A stretch of 64,000 nucleotides of DNA from Bordetella petrii (GCA_017745595.1 WMBV01000007.1:62001-126000); one strand, 5' to 3'. Shown: positions 25,412 through 34,600, numbered from the stretch's first letter. Notes: generated by a model not told the origin, from the sequence alone. Made by a program: numbers and translations.

Positions 25412-25783
25412 ATGACCGCCCTGCGCAGCCCCAAACCGTCTCCCGACGCCGTGCTGGCAAAAGCCGTGCTGCGGGCGGCCGACCAGCTCGGCCTGCGGCA
25501 GGCCGACCTGGCCGCCGTGCTGGGCATCCACCGCACGGCCGTCAGCCGCCTGAAGCAAAGCCTGTCGCTCGACCCCGCCTCGAAGCAGGGCGAACTGGCG
25601 CTGCTGCTGGTGCGCGTGGCGCGCGCCCTGTACGCCCTGACGGGCGGCGACCAAGACTGGATCCGCCATTTCATGCACACGCCCAACACGGTCACGGGCG
25701 GCATCCCGGCGCGGCAAATCGAAAGCATCCAGGGGCTGATGACCGTGCTGCGCTTCATCGACGCCGTCCGGGGCAAGATCTGA
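25412..25783 (+). CDS. Xre/MbcA/ParS-type antitoxin
   Basis: A 123-residue protein with an N-terminal helix-turn-helix (LGLRQADLAAVLGIHRTAVS at about residues 25-45) and a C-terminal toxin-binding region (WIRHFMHTPNTVTGGIPARQ, then a helical stretch), typical of the antitoxin of RES toxins. It neutralises the toxin and probably represses its own promoter through the inverted repeat at 25378. Its TGA shares one base with the ATG of the toxin gene, the usual coupling in this type II system. Confidence 0.9.
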   Translation: MTALRSPKPSPDAVLAKAVLRAADQLGLRQADLAAVLGIHRTAVSRLKQSLSLDPASKQGELALLLVRVARALYALTGGDQDWIRHFMHTPNTVTGGIPARQIESIQGLMTVLRFIDAVRGKI

Positions 25784-26529
25784 TGATCTGGCAAGCCTGC
25801 CAGGGGCCCAGCCACATCGGCGCGGTCAGCGGCGTGCTGTACCGGCTGGTCGAAAGCCAGGAACAGATCGCCACCCTGGGTTATGTGGATACGCTCGAAG
25901 AACAGGCGGTGCTGGAATCCCTGATCGACGCCGTCAAGCCGCCCTATCCCGAAGACGGCGCCGGCTATCACTATCTGCTGAAAACGCCGTTCCGCTATCC
26001 ACCGCTGCCGTGGGGTTCGCGCTTCGGCCGCACCCACGAACCCGGCATTTTCTACGGCGGCTGCAGCATCGGCGCGACGCTGGCCGAATCCGCCTACTAC
26101 CGCTTCGTGTTTTGGCACTCGATGAGCGCGCCGCCCCCCAAGGCGCATATCCATAGCCAGCACACCTTGTTTTCGGTGGGCTACAAAACGCCATGGGGCG
26201 TCCGGCTGCAGGCGCCGCCTTTCGATGCCTACCGGGCCGAACTCGCGCATCCCGCCCGCTACCAGGCCGCCCAGCAACTGGGCACCGACATGCGCGCCGC
26301 CGGCGTGCAGGCGTTCGAATATTTTTCCGCGCGCGATCCCGCGGGCGGCTGTTGCGTCGGCCTGTTCACGCCGCGCGCCATGGCGCAAAAGCGCCCGCGC
26401 GACCTCAGCCCATGGCTGTGCCAGGCCAACGGCACCACGGTCGCGTACAAGCAGGCAGGCGGACACGACGTGGCCACCTACCCGCTGGCCGGCTTTCTGC
26501 ACGAAGGCCGGCTGCCCATCCCGGCCTGA
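25783..26529 (+). CDS. RES-domain toxin
   Basis: A 248-residue RES-domain protein, named after conserved Arg, Glu and Ser residues. Visible are YRLVES near residue 20, WGSRFGRTHEPGIFYGG and LAESAYYRF (about 100-108). Family members such as MbcT break down NAD+ by phosphorolysis or hydrolysis, which stops growth when the antitoxin is lost. It is slightly longer than average for the family but has no frameshift or missing core motif, so it is probably functional. It ends 33 bp before the convergent acyl-CoA synthetase. Confidence 0.9.
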   Translation: MIWQACQGPSHIGAVSGVLYRLVESQEQIATLGYVDTLEEQAVLESLIDAVKPPYPEDGAGYHYLLKTPFRYPPLPWGSRFGRTHEPGIFYGGCSIGATLAESAYYRFVFWHSMSAPPPKAHIHSQHTLFSVGYKTPWGVRLQAPPFDAYRAELAHPARYQAAQQLGTDMRAAGVQAFEYFSARDPAGGCCVGLFTPRAMAQKRPRDLSPWLCQANGTTVAYKQAGGHDVATYPLAGFLHEGRLPIPA

Positions 26530-26544
26530 CGGCCCCCGGGGCCG
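26530..26544. terminator. Possible bidirectional hairpin between convergent genes
   Basis: CGGCCCC-C-GGGGCCG is a perfect palindrome with 7-bp arms right after the RES toxin stop, in the 33-bp gap before the convergent synthetase gene. The loop would be too tight without opening the inner pairs, and there is no T-run, so a terminator role is only plausible. Confidence 0.3.
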
Positions 26545-26562
26545 CCGGCCCCGCCGCGGGCT

Positions 26563-28674
26563 TTACTCCGCCAGCGTAATCAGCGCATCCAGGCACACCG
26601 CGCCATCGGCGCGCAGCACGAACGGGTTCACGTCCACGCCGGCCAGCACATCGCGCCAGTCATGCGCCAGCTGCGACAACGCCACCAGGGCCCGGACCAG
26701 TGTGTCGGTGTCCAGCGCGGGCTGCCCGCGCCATCCCTTCAGCAGCCGGGCAGCCCGCACCGCGTCCACCAATGCCCGGGCGCGCGGCTCGGACAGCGGC
26801 GCCGAAGCAAAGGCAACGTCCTGGAACAGCTCGACGGCGACCCCGCCCAGGCCGAACATCACCATGGGGCCGAACAAGGGGTCGACATGCACGCCCAGAA
26901 TGGTTTCCGTGCCGCCGCCGCTCATGGGCGCGATCAACACGCCGGCGATACGGGGTTCACCGGGCTGGGCCTCGGCACGCTGCCGCAGCGTCGCGTAGGC
27001 CTGGCGTACCGCCTGTTCATCGGCCAGGTTCAGCAAGACGCCGCCGATCTCGGTCTTGTGCAGGATGTCCGGCGACACGATCTTGGCCACGACCGGAAAA
27101 CCGATATCCCGCGCCACCCGCGCGGCCTGGTCGGCATCGGTGCACAGCGCTTCTTTCAGCATGGGCAAGCCATACTGCGCCAGCACCTGCTTGGCCTGCC
27201 ATTCATCGAGCTGGGTGCCGCGCGCGGGCGGCGCCACGCGCGGCGGCGTGGCCGGCGCATCCGCGGCCACGTGGCCCGGCGCGTCCTGGCGCCGCGCCGC
27301 GATGGCGCACAAGCCGCCCAGCGCGGCCATGGCCCGGCCCGGATCGGCAAAGATGACCAGGTCGCGCGCCTCGATTTCGGCGCGCATGCGTTCGCTGTGC
27401 GGCCCCACCAGCACGATCAGGCGATCGGGATACTGGCGCCGCAGCGCGCCCAGTGCTTCCAGCATGGGCGGAAAGCGCCGCTCGTCGCAAGGAATCTGCG
27501 CCAGGTAAATGCACAGGGCCGACCAGTCGGTATCCTGCAAAAGCATTTCGGCCAGCCCCGCCACGCCGTTGTTTACCGAACCGATCTGCGCCGTGGTGTC
27601 GAGGGGGTTCTCGCCAATAGCGAACGGCACCAGGTCATGCACGCGCTGCTGCAAGGCTGCGGGAATGGCCGGAATCTGGACGCCGTGCCGTTCGGCGTCG
27701 TCGGTCAGCAGCACGCCGATGCCGCCCGACACGGTCAGGATGCCCGCGCGGTTATTGGCGGGCTGCGGCAGGTGCGTGCACAGGTAGGCCATGTCGAGCA
27801 TTTGCTCGATCGTGGCGGCGCGCCATGCGCCGCATTCGCGCACGACCGTATCGAAGATGCGGTCATTGCCAGCCACCGCGCCGGTGTGCGTCGCCGCCGC
27901 CAGCTGGCCGCGCGCCGAGGTGCCCACCTTCATCAGTATCACCGGCTTGCCCGCGGCGGCCGCCTTCAGCAGGGCGCGGCGCAGCACGTCGCCATCGCGG
28001 CAGCCTTCGATCGCGGCGCAGATCACCCGCGTCTGCGGGTCGTCGGCCAGGAAGTCGATGCATTGCGCCACGTCGACGTCGGCCTCGTTGCCGGTGGCCA
28101 CGATACGGGCAATGCCCAGGCCGCGCTGGATGGCCTGCGCATACGCGCAAGAACCGAAGGCGCCGCTCTGGGTGGCGAAGCTTACCCCGCCGGGCTGCGG
28201 CGCCAGGGCTTCCAGCGCGGTGGAAAACGTGGCGTAGAAGCGGTTGGCCACGCTGACGATGCCCAGGCAGTTCGGGCCCAGCAGGCGCACGCCGTGCCGC
28301 GCGGCCAGGTCGGCCAACGCCCGCTGCCGTTCGCGGCCGGCGTCGTCTTCTTCCGCAAACCCGGAACTGAGCACCTGCACGTGCCGGATGCCTTTGTCGA
28401 TGCAGGCCTGCAGCGCATCGTGCGCCGCGGTGGCCGGCACGATGATCAGGGCCTGGTCCACCGCGTCGGGCACGTCCGCCAGGCTGGCATAGGCGCGCAT
28501 GCCCTGGATGTTGTCCGAGCGGGCATTGATGGGAAAGATCTTGCCCGCATAGCCGGCCTCGCGCATGAAGCGGATGGGCCGGCCGCCCAGTTTGTCGGGG
28601 TCCGACGAGGCCCCGATAATGGCCACCGAGCGGGGGTCGAAGAATGCTTGCAAGGGATGGGCAGCCGCCGTCAT
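26563..28674 (-). CDS. NDP-forming acyl-CoA synthetase (acetate-CoA ligase type)
   Basis: A 703-residue single-chain enzyme. The N-terminal CoA-binding domain starts FFDPRSVAIIGASSDPDKLG, the succinyl-CoA synthetase-like part holds GNEADVDVAQCIDF and the catalytic-His segment ATHTGAVAGNDRIFD, and the C-terminal ATP-grasp part has VVAKIVSPDILHKTEIGGV and PMVMFGLGGVAVELF. It interconverts an acyl-CoA and the free acid with an NDP/NTP. It is last in the leftward operon; its ATG overlaps the stop of the acyl-CoA dehydrogenase by 4 nt. It probably activates the imported acid. Substrate unknown. Confidence 0.93.
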   Translation of the reverse strand: MTAAAHPLQAFFDPRSVAIIGASSDPDKLGGRPIRFMREAGYAGKIFPINARSDNIQGMRAYASLADVPDAVDQALIIVPATAAHDALQACIDKGIRHVQVLSSGFAEEDDAGRERQRALADLAARHGVRLLGPNCLGIVSVANRFYATFSTALEALAPQPGGVSFATQSGAFGSCAYAQAIQRGLGIARIVATGNEADVDVAQCIDFLADDPQTRVICAAIEGCRDGDVLRRALLKAAAAGKPVILMKVGTSARGQLAAATHTGAVAGNDRIFDTVVRECGAWRAATIEQMLDMAYLCTHLPQPANNRAGILTVSGGIGVLLTDDAERHGVQIPAIPAALQQRVHDLVPFAIGENPLDTTAQIGSVNNGVAGLAEMLLQDTDWSALCIYLAQIPCDERRFPPMLEALGALRRQYPDRLIVLVGPHSERMRAEIEARDLVIFADPGRAMAALGGLCAIAARRQDAPGHVAADAPATPPRVAPPARGTQLDEWQAKQVLAQYGLPMLKEALCTDADQAARVARDIGFPVVAKIVSPDILHKTEIGGVLLNLADEQAVRQAYATLRQRAEAQPGEPRIAGVLIAPMSGGGTETILGVHVDPLFGPMVMFGLGGVAVELFQDVAFASAPLSEPRARALVDAVRAARLLKGWRGQPALDTDTLVRALVALSQLAHDWRDVLAGVDVNPFVLRADGAVCLDALITLAE

Positions 28675-29768
28675 GTAGGCATCCTGTCGCGCAATTGGTT
28701 AAGGGTTTGCTGATGAGCCAGCGGATCGCCAAAGCGTACCGTATTGGCCAGCAGCCGCGTGGCCAGCCGGGCGGCGGGCATTTCGCGGGTCATGCCCATG
28801 CCGCCGTGCAGCTGGATGACGGTTTCCGCGAACTGGACGGCCTCCTGGCCGGTGAACAGGCCCAGCAGGCTGAAGGCGCCGGCCTGGCTTTCCGCCGCAT
28901 CGGCCGCGTCCCACGCGCGCAGCGAGGCCTGCAACAAGTTGCGGGCCAGTTCATAACTGACATACAGGCGCGCGACGTCGTGCCGCAAGGCCTGGAAGTT
29001 CGCCAGCGGCTGGCCGAACTGCTGGCGTTCCAGCAGGTACTGCACGGTGCGCGCCAGGGCGCCGCCCATGCAGCACACGGTATCGGTGGCCATGGCCGCC
29101 ACGGCCATGTGGTGCCCGGCCCGGATCGCGCGCTCGGCCTCGGCGCCGGCGGCCAGCACGCCGGCGGCCGGCAGGTCCAGCGCTTCGAGCCGGCAACTGG
29201 CCACTTGCCGGTCGTCCATGCTGAGATAGCGGGTGGCCCGTTCGCGCAGCGCCGCGGCGTCTACGCAGGCCAGCATGGGGCTGCCGTCGCCGGCCGCGCA
29301 TACCAGCAGCACATGGGTGCAGTCGTCCGTCAGCGCCAGCTCGGCGGTGGTGCCCGACAGGCTCCACGCCGACGGCCCGCCGCGCGCCGCCAGCGGCTGG
29401 GCGGCCTCGGCCGCGCACAGCGGCCCGCCCAGTTCGACCACGGCGGCGCCCTCGGCGATGTCCGACAGCAATGCCCGCACCGGCTCGCTGCCGCGCAAGG
29501 CGTTCAGCATCGCCGGCACAATGCCGCAGCGGGTCGCCACGGGCAGTTCCACGGCATGCAGCGCCAGGCCCTCGATAATGGAAGCCAGGTCGGCAAAGCC
29601 GCCGCCCGCGCCGCCCTGCTCTTCGGCGATCAACACCGCGTTCCAGCCCATTTCGGCGGTCAGCGCGGCCGCCGGCCGTTCCGGATGGCGGCCCGCGGCA
29701 TCCTGCGCCCATCGGGCGGCGCTATCGGCCAGCAAGCCGGGAAACAAGATATTCGGTTCAAATGGCAT
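28671..29768 (-). CDS. Acyl-CoA dehydrogenase (shorter paralogue)
   Basis: A 365-residue flavoprotein of the acyl-CoA dehydrogenase fold. Signs are LIAEEQGGAGGGFADLASII (N-terminal helical domain), a middle domain with WSLSGTTAELALTDDC, and the C-terminal QLHGGMGMTREMPAARLATR, matching the LHGGxGxTxE region. It is distant from its neighbour at 29772, and such unequal pairs often form heteromeric dehydrogenases for bulky acyl-CoAs. It overlaps the downstream synthetase by 4 nt and starts 3 bp after its partner, so the whole run is a tight operon. Confidence 0.92.
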   Translation of the reverse strand: MPFEPNILFPGLLADSAARWAQDAAGRHPERPAAALTAEMGWNAVLIAEEQGGAGGGFADLASIIEGLALHAVELPVATRCGIVPAMLNALRGSEPVRALLSDIAEGAAVVELGGPLCAAEAAQPLAARGGPSAWSLSGTTAELALTDDCTHVLLVCAAGDGSPMLACVDAAALRERATRYLSMDDRQVASCRLEALDLPAAGVLAAGAEAERAIRAGHHMAVAAMATDTVCCMGGALARTVQYLLERQQFGQPLANFQALRHDVARLYVSYELARNLLQASLRAWDAADAAESQAGAFSLLGLFTGQEAVQFAETVIQLHGGMGMTREMPAARLATRLLANTVRFGDPLAHQQTLNQLRDRMPT

Positions 29769-29771
29769 GCT

Positions 29772-30983
29772 TCAGGCTCCAAACAGCGATCGGGCAACCA
29801 CATTGAGCTGGACTTCGGTCGTACCGCCCGCAATCGTCTTGGATCGTGCGAATAGATAGTTCTGTACCCACAGCCCGGCGGGCGACACGGCTTCGTCGTC
29901 GCGCAAGAATCGCTGCGTGCCGGCCGGCCCCACCGCCAGCATCGCGATGCGGCTGAGCGATTGCGCCACGCCGCTGCAAGCCAGTTTCAGCGCCGAAGGC
30001 CGGGCGCCCAGCGGTTCCTTGCGCATCATGGCGTCGATGGCGGACGCCAGCATTTCGCGCGCGCCCTTGATGCGCGCGGCCAGCGTCAGCATCTCGCCGT
30101 CCAGGCGGGAATAGTCGCGCAGGGGCTCCGCGGCGCGGCGCTCGGCCAGCAGGCGCGCCACGCGCCGCCATTGGCGCATCAGCTGCGCCACGCTGGCCGG
30201 CGGCAGGCGTTCGCGTTCCAGCAGATACTTGGCGCAAGTCCATCCCTGGCCTTCCTGGCCCACCAGGCGCGACGCGGGCACGCGCACATTGTCCAGGAAC
30301 ACTTCATTGACGTGATGCCAGCCGTCGATGGTGCGTATGGGCCGCACGCTGATCCCCGGCGTGTTCATGTCGATCAGGAACAGCGAGATGCCCTCTTGCT
30401 TGCGGCCCTCGCGCGATGTACGCGCCAGCAAATAAATGCGGTCCGCTTCATGGGCGTGCGACGTCCAGATCTTCTGGCCATTGATGACGTAGTCGTCGCC
30501 GTCGCGCACCGCGGGCGTGCTCAGCGAGGCCAGGTCCGACCCCGAGCCGGGCTCGGAATAACCCTGGCACCACCAATCGGTGGCGTCCACGATGCGCGGC
30601 AGGAATTGCGCCTTCTGCGCATCGGTGCCGAACTGCATGATGACCGGGCCGATATGTCCCAGCCCATGGTGATACAGGGGCGGGCAGTCCAGGTCGGCCA
30701 TGACTTCTTCGAAGATCATGCGCTGGCGCAGGTTCCAGCCCGTGCCGCCATGCTCTTGCGGCCAGCCCGGCGCCGCCCACCCTTGCGGGTACAGGATCTG
30801 CTGCCAGCGGCTATAGACCGGGCGGGTGATCTTGTCGCCGGCGGCCACCACGTCGCGGATGTCTTGCGGGCAATGCTGCTGCGCGAACGTCCGCAGCGTT
30901 TCGCGGAATTCCGCGTCTTGCGCCTGTTCCTGGTAGCCGCTGGACGGCAGCGACAGGAACCGGGGATTCAATCCGGCCGCCAT
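29772..30983 (-). CDS. Acyl-CoA dehydrogenase (longer paralogue)
   Basis: A 403-residue acyl-CoA dehydrogenase: WAAPGWPQEHGGTGWNLRQR, the FAD-site CQGYSEPGSGSDLASL, WTSHAHEADRIYLLART, and the C-terminal GGTTEVQLNVVARSLFG. The start at 30983 is chosen because it lies 1 bp after the enoyl-CoA hydratase stop; a longer open frame upstream overlaps that gene. It likely forms a complex or successive step with the shorter paralogue and introduces a double bond into the acyl-CoA, passing electrons to ETF. Confidence 0.93.
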   Translation of the reverse strand: MAAGLNPRFLSLPSSGYQEQAQDAEFRETLRTFAQQHCPQDIRDVVAAGDKITRPVYSRWQQILYPQGWAAPGWPQEHGGTGWNLRQRMIFEEVMADLDCPPLYHHGLGHIGPVIMQFGTDAQKAQFLPRIVDATDWWCQGYSEPGSGSDLASLSTPAVRDGDDYVINGQKIWTSHAHEADRIYLLARTSREGRKQEGISLFLIDMNTPGISVRPIRTIDGWHHVNEVFLDNVRVPASRLVGQEGQGWTCAKYLLERERLPPASVAQLMRQWRRVARLLAERRAAEPLRDYSRLDGEMLTLAARIKGAREMLASAIDAMMRKEPLGARPSALKLACSGVAQSLSRIAMLAVGPAGTQRFLRDDEAVSPAGLWVQNYLFARSKTIAGGTTEVQLNVVARSLFGA

Positions 30984-30984
30984 C

Positions 30985-31761
30985 TCAACGCCCCTTGTAC
31001 ACCGGAGCGCGCTTTTCCAGGAAGGCGCGCTGCGCCTCGCCCGCGTCTTCCGTCTTGGACAACGCCACCGTGATGTTCTGTTCGAACCGGTAGCCCTCGC
31101 GCGGCGGCATCGACGACGTGACCTGCGACGCCTCTTTGGCGTAGCGCAGCGCGATGGGCGCCTTGCCGGCGATTTCGTGCGCCAGCTCCAGCGCATAGGG
31201 CATCAGTTCATCGGGCGGCAAGCTGGCTTCGATCAGGCCCAGGCGATAAAGTTCGTCGGCCGACACCTTCATGCCGGTAAAGAACATGCGGCGCGCGCGC
31301 GACTTGCCGAACACGCGCTGCAACAGGGCCGTGCCGCCCGCCAGCCCGACGTTGATCTCGGGCATCGAGACATAGGCGTTGTTCGACGCCACCCAGATAT
31401 CGCACGAGGTCATCAACCCGAAACCGGCCCCCAGGGCAGGCCCGTTGACCGCGGCGATGACCGGCTTGTTGCAGTCGGAGATGGCCAGCGAGGCCTCGCG
31501 CACCAGCCGGTTGTGGCGCCAGTAGGCGCCCGGGCCCTTCTGCTTGATGGCCGGCCGTTCCGAGACGTCGGCCCCGGCCGAAAACACCTTCAGCTTGCTG
31601 GTCAGCACGACGCAGCGGACATCGTCATTGTCATTGAAACTGTCGAACACCTCGATGATTTCCGCGCGCATCTGGGCGTTCTGCGCATTGACGGGGGTGC
31701 GGTTCAGATAAACGATGGCCACGTGGCCATCGCGCTCGACTTCCAGGCATTCGTACGTCAT
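30985..31761 (-). CDS. Enoyl-CoA hydratase/isomerase family protein
   Basis: A 258-residue crotonase: LKVFSAGADVSER (first oxyanion-hole strand), VNGPALGAGFGLMTSCDIWV (second) and SMPEINVGLAGGTALLQR, with the Glu of PEI in the place of catalytic Glu164, while the Glu144 position reads Gly. The start at 31761 follows GGAG by 6 nt; a TTG two codons upstream is less likely. It stands between the Bug pair and the dehydrogenases in a beta-oxidation-like operon and would hydrate or isomerise the unsaturated acyl-CoA. Confidence 0.92.
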   Translation of the reverse strand: MTYECLEVERDGHVAIVYLNRTPVNAQNAQMRAEIIEVFDSFNDNDDVRCVVLTSKLKVFSAGADVSERPAIKQKGPGAYWRHNRLVREASLAISDCNKPVIAAVNGPALGAGFGLMTSCDIWVASNNAYVSMPEINVGLAGGTALLQRVFGKSRARRMFFTGMKVSADELYRLGLIEASLPPDELMPYALELAHEIAGKAPIALRYAKEASQVTSSMPPREGYRFEQNITVALSKTEDAGEAQRAFLEKRAPVYKGR

Positions 31762-31824
31762 CTTCAACTCCGGTTGTATTTGCCGCGCCCCGGCGGCCGG
31801 GGCGCAAGGTATGAATAAGTGCCG

Positions 31825-32790
31825 CTACTGGGCAGAGAAATCCGCGCCGCTGTCCACCAGGTTCTTCAGGCGGCGCGATTCAAAGTCCAGGAAGTCCGCG
31901 AACTCCTGCGGCGTGCCGGCCGCCACCAGCAGCGCGGTCTTGTCGATGGCGGCGCGCGTGGCGGGGTCGGCCACGGCCTTGCGCAGGTCGGCATTCAGCT
32001 TGTCGACCACGGCATCGGGCGTTCCCTTGGGGACAAGAAAGCCGAACCAGCTGCCGAACACCAGGTCTACGCCCAGCTCGCGGAAGGTGGGCACTTCGGG
32101 CGCGCCGGGGTGACGCTTTTCGCTGGCGATGGCAATGGCCCGCAGGCGCCCCGCCCTGACGTTGGGCATGGCCGACGGGCCGTCGAAAATGCCGTCGACT
32201 TCGCCGGCAAAAACGTCGTTCATGGCCGGCGACGTGCCGCGGTAGGGCACGTGCGTAATCTGCACGCCGACGGCATGCGCCCAGAGTTCAGCCGCGATAT
32301 GCGGGCTGGAGGCGATACCCGAAGACGCCAGCCGCAGATTGCCGGGCGATTTCCGGGCCTTGGCCAGCACGTCGTCCAGGGTGTGCAGCTCGCTGCGGCC
32401 GGACACGACCAGCATGTTGCGGCTGTTGCCCAGCAGCATCACTGGACGCAGGGCGTCCTTGCTGATGCCCAGGTCTTTGCGCAGGATGGGATTGGACGTA
32501 TAGGCATAGCTGGTAAGCAGGATGGTCTGGCCGTCCGGCTTGGCGCGCGCGACGGCCTGCGTGCCGATGACCGTGCCCGCCCCGCCCTCGTTCTTGACGA
32601 TGACCGGCACCTTCCACAGGCGGCCCAGATAGTCGGCGATGGCGCGGCCATACAGATCGGTAACCCCGCCCGGCGCATAGGGCACCACAATGGTCACGGG
32701 TTGATCGGGGTAGGTGTCGGCGGCGCTGGCGGGTGCCGCCAGCATCGCCGCCGCGGCCAGGGCCGCGCAGGCGCGCAGCAACAATTTCAT
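31825..32790 (-). CDS. Bug-family tripartite tricarboxylate transporter receptor
   Basis: A 321-residue periplasmic receptor with a signal peptide (MKLLLRACAALAAAAMLAAP), then VTIVVPYAPGGVTDLYGRA, VIVKNEGGAGTVIGTQAVA, DGQTILLTS and THVPYRGTSPAMNDVFAGE. The ATG at 32790 has AAGGAG 7 nt upstream. A second Bug gene ends 37 bp before it in the same operon, so this operon encodes two receptors of different sequence, perhaps for two forms of the substrate. Confidence 0.92.
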   Translation of the reverse strand: MKLLLRACAALAAAAMLAAPASAADTYPDQPVTIVVPYAPGGVTDLYGRAIADYLGRLWKVPVIVKNEGGAGTVIGTQAVARAKPDGQTILLTSYAYTSNPILRKDLGISKDALRPVMLLGNSRNMLVVSGRSELHTLDDVLAKARKSPGNLRLASSGIASSPHIAAELWAHAVGVQITHVPYRGTSPAMNDVFAGEVDGIFDGPSAMPNVRAGRLRAIAIASEKRHPGAPEVPTFRELGVDLVFGSWFGFLVPKGTPDAVVDKLNADLRKAVADPATRAAIDKTALLVAAGTPQEFADFLDFESRRLKNLVDSGADFSAQ

Positions 32791-32827
32791 AGTGTGTCTC
32801 CTTCGGGTAATCGGGCCTGGGCAGGCA

Positions 32828-33805
32828 TCAATCAATGTGAATGTCCGCGGTTTCGATCAGGTGTTTCCATTTCCGCTGCTCGGACTGGATCAGCTCGTCC
32901 ATCTGCTGCGGCGTGCTGCCTTCCAGCGTGGTTCCCATGACGAAATTTTTCTGCACCTCGGGGTCTCGCATCACGCTATTCAGCGTGGCGTTCAGCTTTT
33001 CGATCACGGCGGCGGGCGTGCCGGCGGGGGCCGTGATGTAGTTGATGGGGAACGCCTCGAAACCCGGCAGCGTTTCGGCAATGGCGGGGATATCCGGCGC
33101 GCTGGCGCTGCGCTTCAAGGTCGACACGCCCAGCGCGCGCACCTCTCCCGCTTCGATTTGCGGCAGGTACACGCTGAGCGTATCGATGGTCATGGGCACC
33201 TGCCCGCCGATCAAGTCGTTGCGGGCCGGCCCCGTGCCGCGATAGGGCACGTGGAAAATGTCGATACCGGCTTCCTGCTTGAACAGTTCCCCCGCCAGAT
33301 GGCTGGTGGAGCCCACGCCCGAGCTGGCAAACCCCAGCTTCCCGGGATGGGCGCGGGCATAGTCGATCAGTTCCTGCACGTTGTGCACCGGCAGGCTCTT
33401 GGTCACCACCAGCACATTGGCGCCTTCGGTCAGCTTGCCGACCGACACCAGGTCTTTGAACGGGTCGTAGCTCAGGTTCTTGAACAGGAACGGCGCCGTC
33501 ATCTGCTGGCCGGGCGTGGTGTACAGCAACGTATAGCCATCGGGCCGGGCATGGGCCACCTGGCTGGCGCCCAGGGTGCCGCCGGCGCCGGGCTTGTTCT
33601 CGACCACGATGGGCTGCCCCAGCGCCTTGGACCAGGGCTCGGCGATCTTGCGCGCGTTGGTATCCGCCCCGCCGCCGGGGGCGAAAGGCACGATCAGGTG
33701 AATGGGCTGGCTGGGAAAAGCCTCGGCCGCCCAGGCGGCGGGCGCGGCGGCCAGAACCACTCCGGCCATTCCCGCCGCCAACAGACTACGCATTCCGTTA
33801 TTCAT
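32828..33805 (-). CDS. Bug-family tripartite tricarboxylate transporter receptor
   Basis: A 325-residue periplasmic receptor, first gene of the TetR-flanked operon. The signal peptide ends near AAWAAEA; family marks are IHLIVPFAPGGGADTNARKI, GQPIVVENKPGAGGTLGASQ, DGYTLLYTTPG and FHVPYRGTGPARNDLIGGQ. The ATG at 33805 has GGAGACGA upstream. The promoter region with the TetR palindrome lies about 80-180 bp upstream. Confidence 0.92.
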   Translation of the reverse strand: MNNGMRSLLAAGMAGVVLAAAPAAWAAEAFPSQPIHLIVPFAPGGGADTNARKIAEPWSKALGQPIVVENKPGAGGTLGASQVAHARPDGYTLLYTTPGQQMTAPFLFKNLSYDPFKDLVSVGKLTEGANVLVVTKSLPVHNVQELIDYARAHPGKLGFASSGVGSTSHLAGELFKQEAGIDIFHVPYRGTGPARNDLIGGQVPMTIDTLSVYLPQIEAGEVRALGVSTLKRSASAPDIPAIAETLPGFEAFPINYITAPAGTPAAVIEKLNATLNSVMRDPEVQKNFVMGTTLEGSTPQQMDELIQSEQRKWKHLIETADIHID

Positions 33806-33881
33806 GTCGTCTCCGTCATGTCTTTGTTTTATTTGAGAAAAATTTCCTCGCCTCGAGGCCGGTCGATAAATTTCCGAACCA

Positions 33882-33895
33882 ACCGACCGGTCGGT
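33882..33895. promoter_or_regulatory. TetR-type palindromic operator
   Basis: ACCGACCGGTCGGT is a perfect 14-bp palindrome in the 180-bp gap between the divergent Bug operon and the TetR gene. It has the form bound by TetR repressors of acyl-CoA and phenylacetate catabolism. It lies 77 bp upstream of the Bug start and 91 bp before the TetR start. Confidence 0.75.
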
Positions 33896-33985
33896 AAGTT
33901 GCGATGATAGACTCTTCGGCAGGAAATTCAAGCCTTTGATTTCCCTTATCATCACCCTCGACTTTCTCGACCACAGGATCCACCC

Positions 33986-34573
33986 ATGACCGCGCGGGAC
34001 CCCGGACGCTACGACCAGATCATCGATATTGCCCGCCGGCTGTTTGCACGCCATGGATACCGCGGCACGTCGCTGAACATGATCGCCGCCGAGGTGGGCG
34101 TTTCCAAGGCAGCCCTGTACCACCACTTTCCCGACAAAGAAACGCTGTACCGCAGCCTGGTGGCCTCGGGCATGCAGATCATGTTCGAATACGTGCGCGA
34201 CGCGCTGCAGCAGGCGGGCACCAGCCCGCGCGAGCGCCTGTACGGTTTCATGCGCGCGTCCGTCGAGTACTACGAGGGCTACCACGACAGCTGGGTATCG
34301 GGCTCGCAGCTGTTCTGGATGACCGACAACCCCGAGCACCGCGCCATGGTGCTGAAGTGGCGCGACGCCTACGAAGGCCTGCTGAAAGACGCCATCCGCG
34401 ACGGCATGCGGCAGGGCCTGTTCCGGCCCGACACCGACGTCAGCCTGGCCAGCAAGTTCCTGCTGTCGTCGCTGAACCAGCTATCGCGCTGGTACCGCCC
34501 CGGCGGCGAAAAGACCGCGCGCGAGATCATGGACACCTTCGTGCATATGTTCCTGCACGGCATCGAAACATAA
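33986..34573 (+). CDS. TetR/AcrR-family regulator
   Basis: A 195-residue regulator with an N-terminal helix-turn-helix, IIDIARRLFARHGYRGTSLN, MIAAEVGVSKAALYHHFPDK, and an all-helical ligand domain. It is divergent from the beta-oxidation-like operon, with the palindrome ACCGACCGGTCGGT in between, so it probably represses that operon and itself until an acyl-CoA binds. The ATG at 33986 gives normal length. Followed 27 bp later by a LysR gene in the same direction. Confidence 0.93.
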   Translation: MTARDPGRYDQIIDIARRLFARHGYRGTSLNMIAAEVGVSKAALYHHFPDKETLYRSLVASGMQIMFEYVRDALQQAGTSPRERLYGFMRASVEYYEGYHDSWVSGSQLFWMTDNPEHRAMVLKWRDAYEGLLKDAIRDGMRQGLFRPDTDVSLASKFLLSSLNQLSRWYRPGGEKTAREIMDTFVHMFLHGIET

Positions 34574-34600
34574 CCGCCCTTTTTCGTTCGGTGGCTCGCC

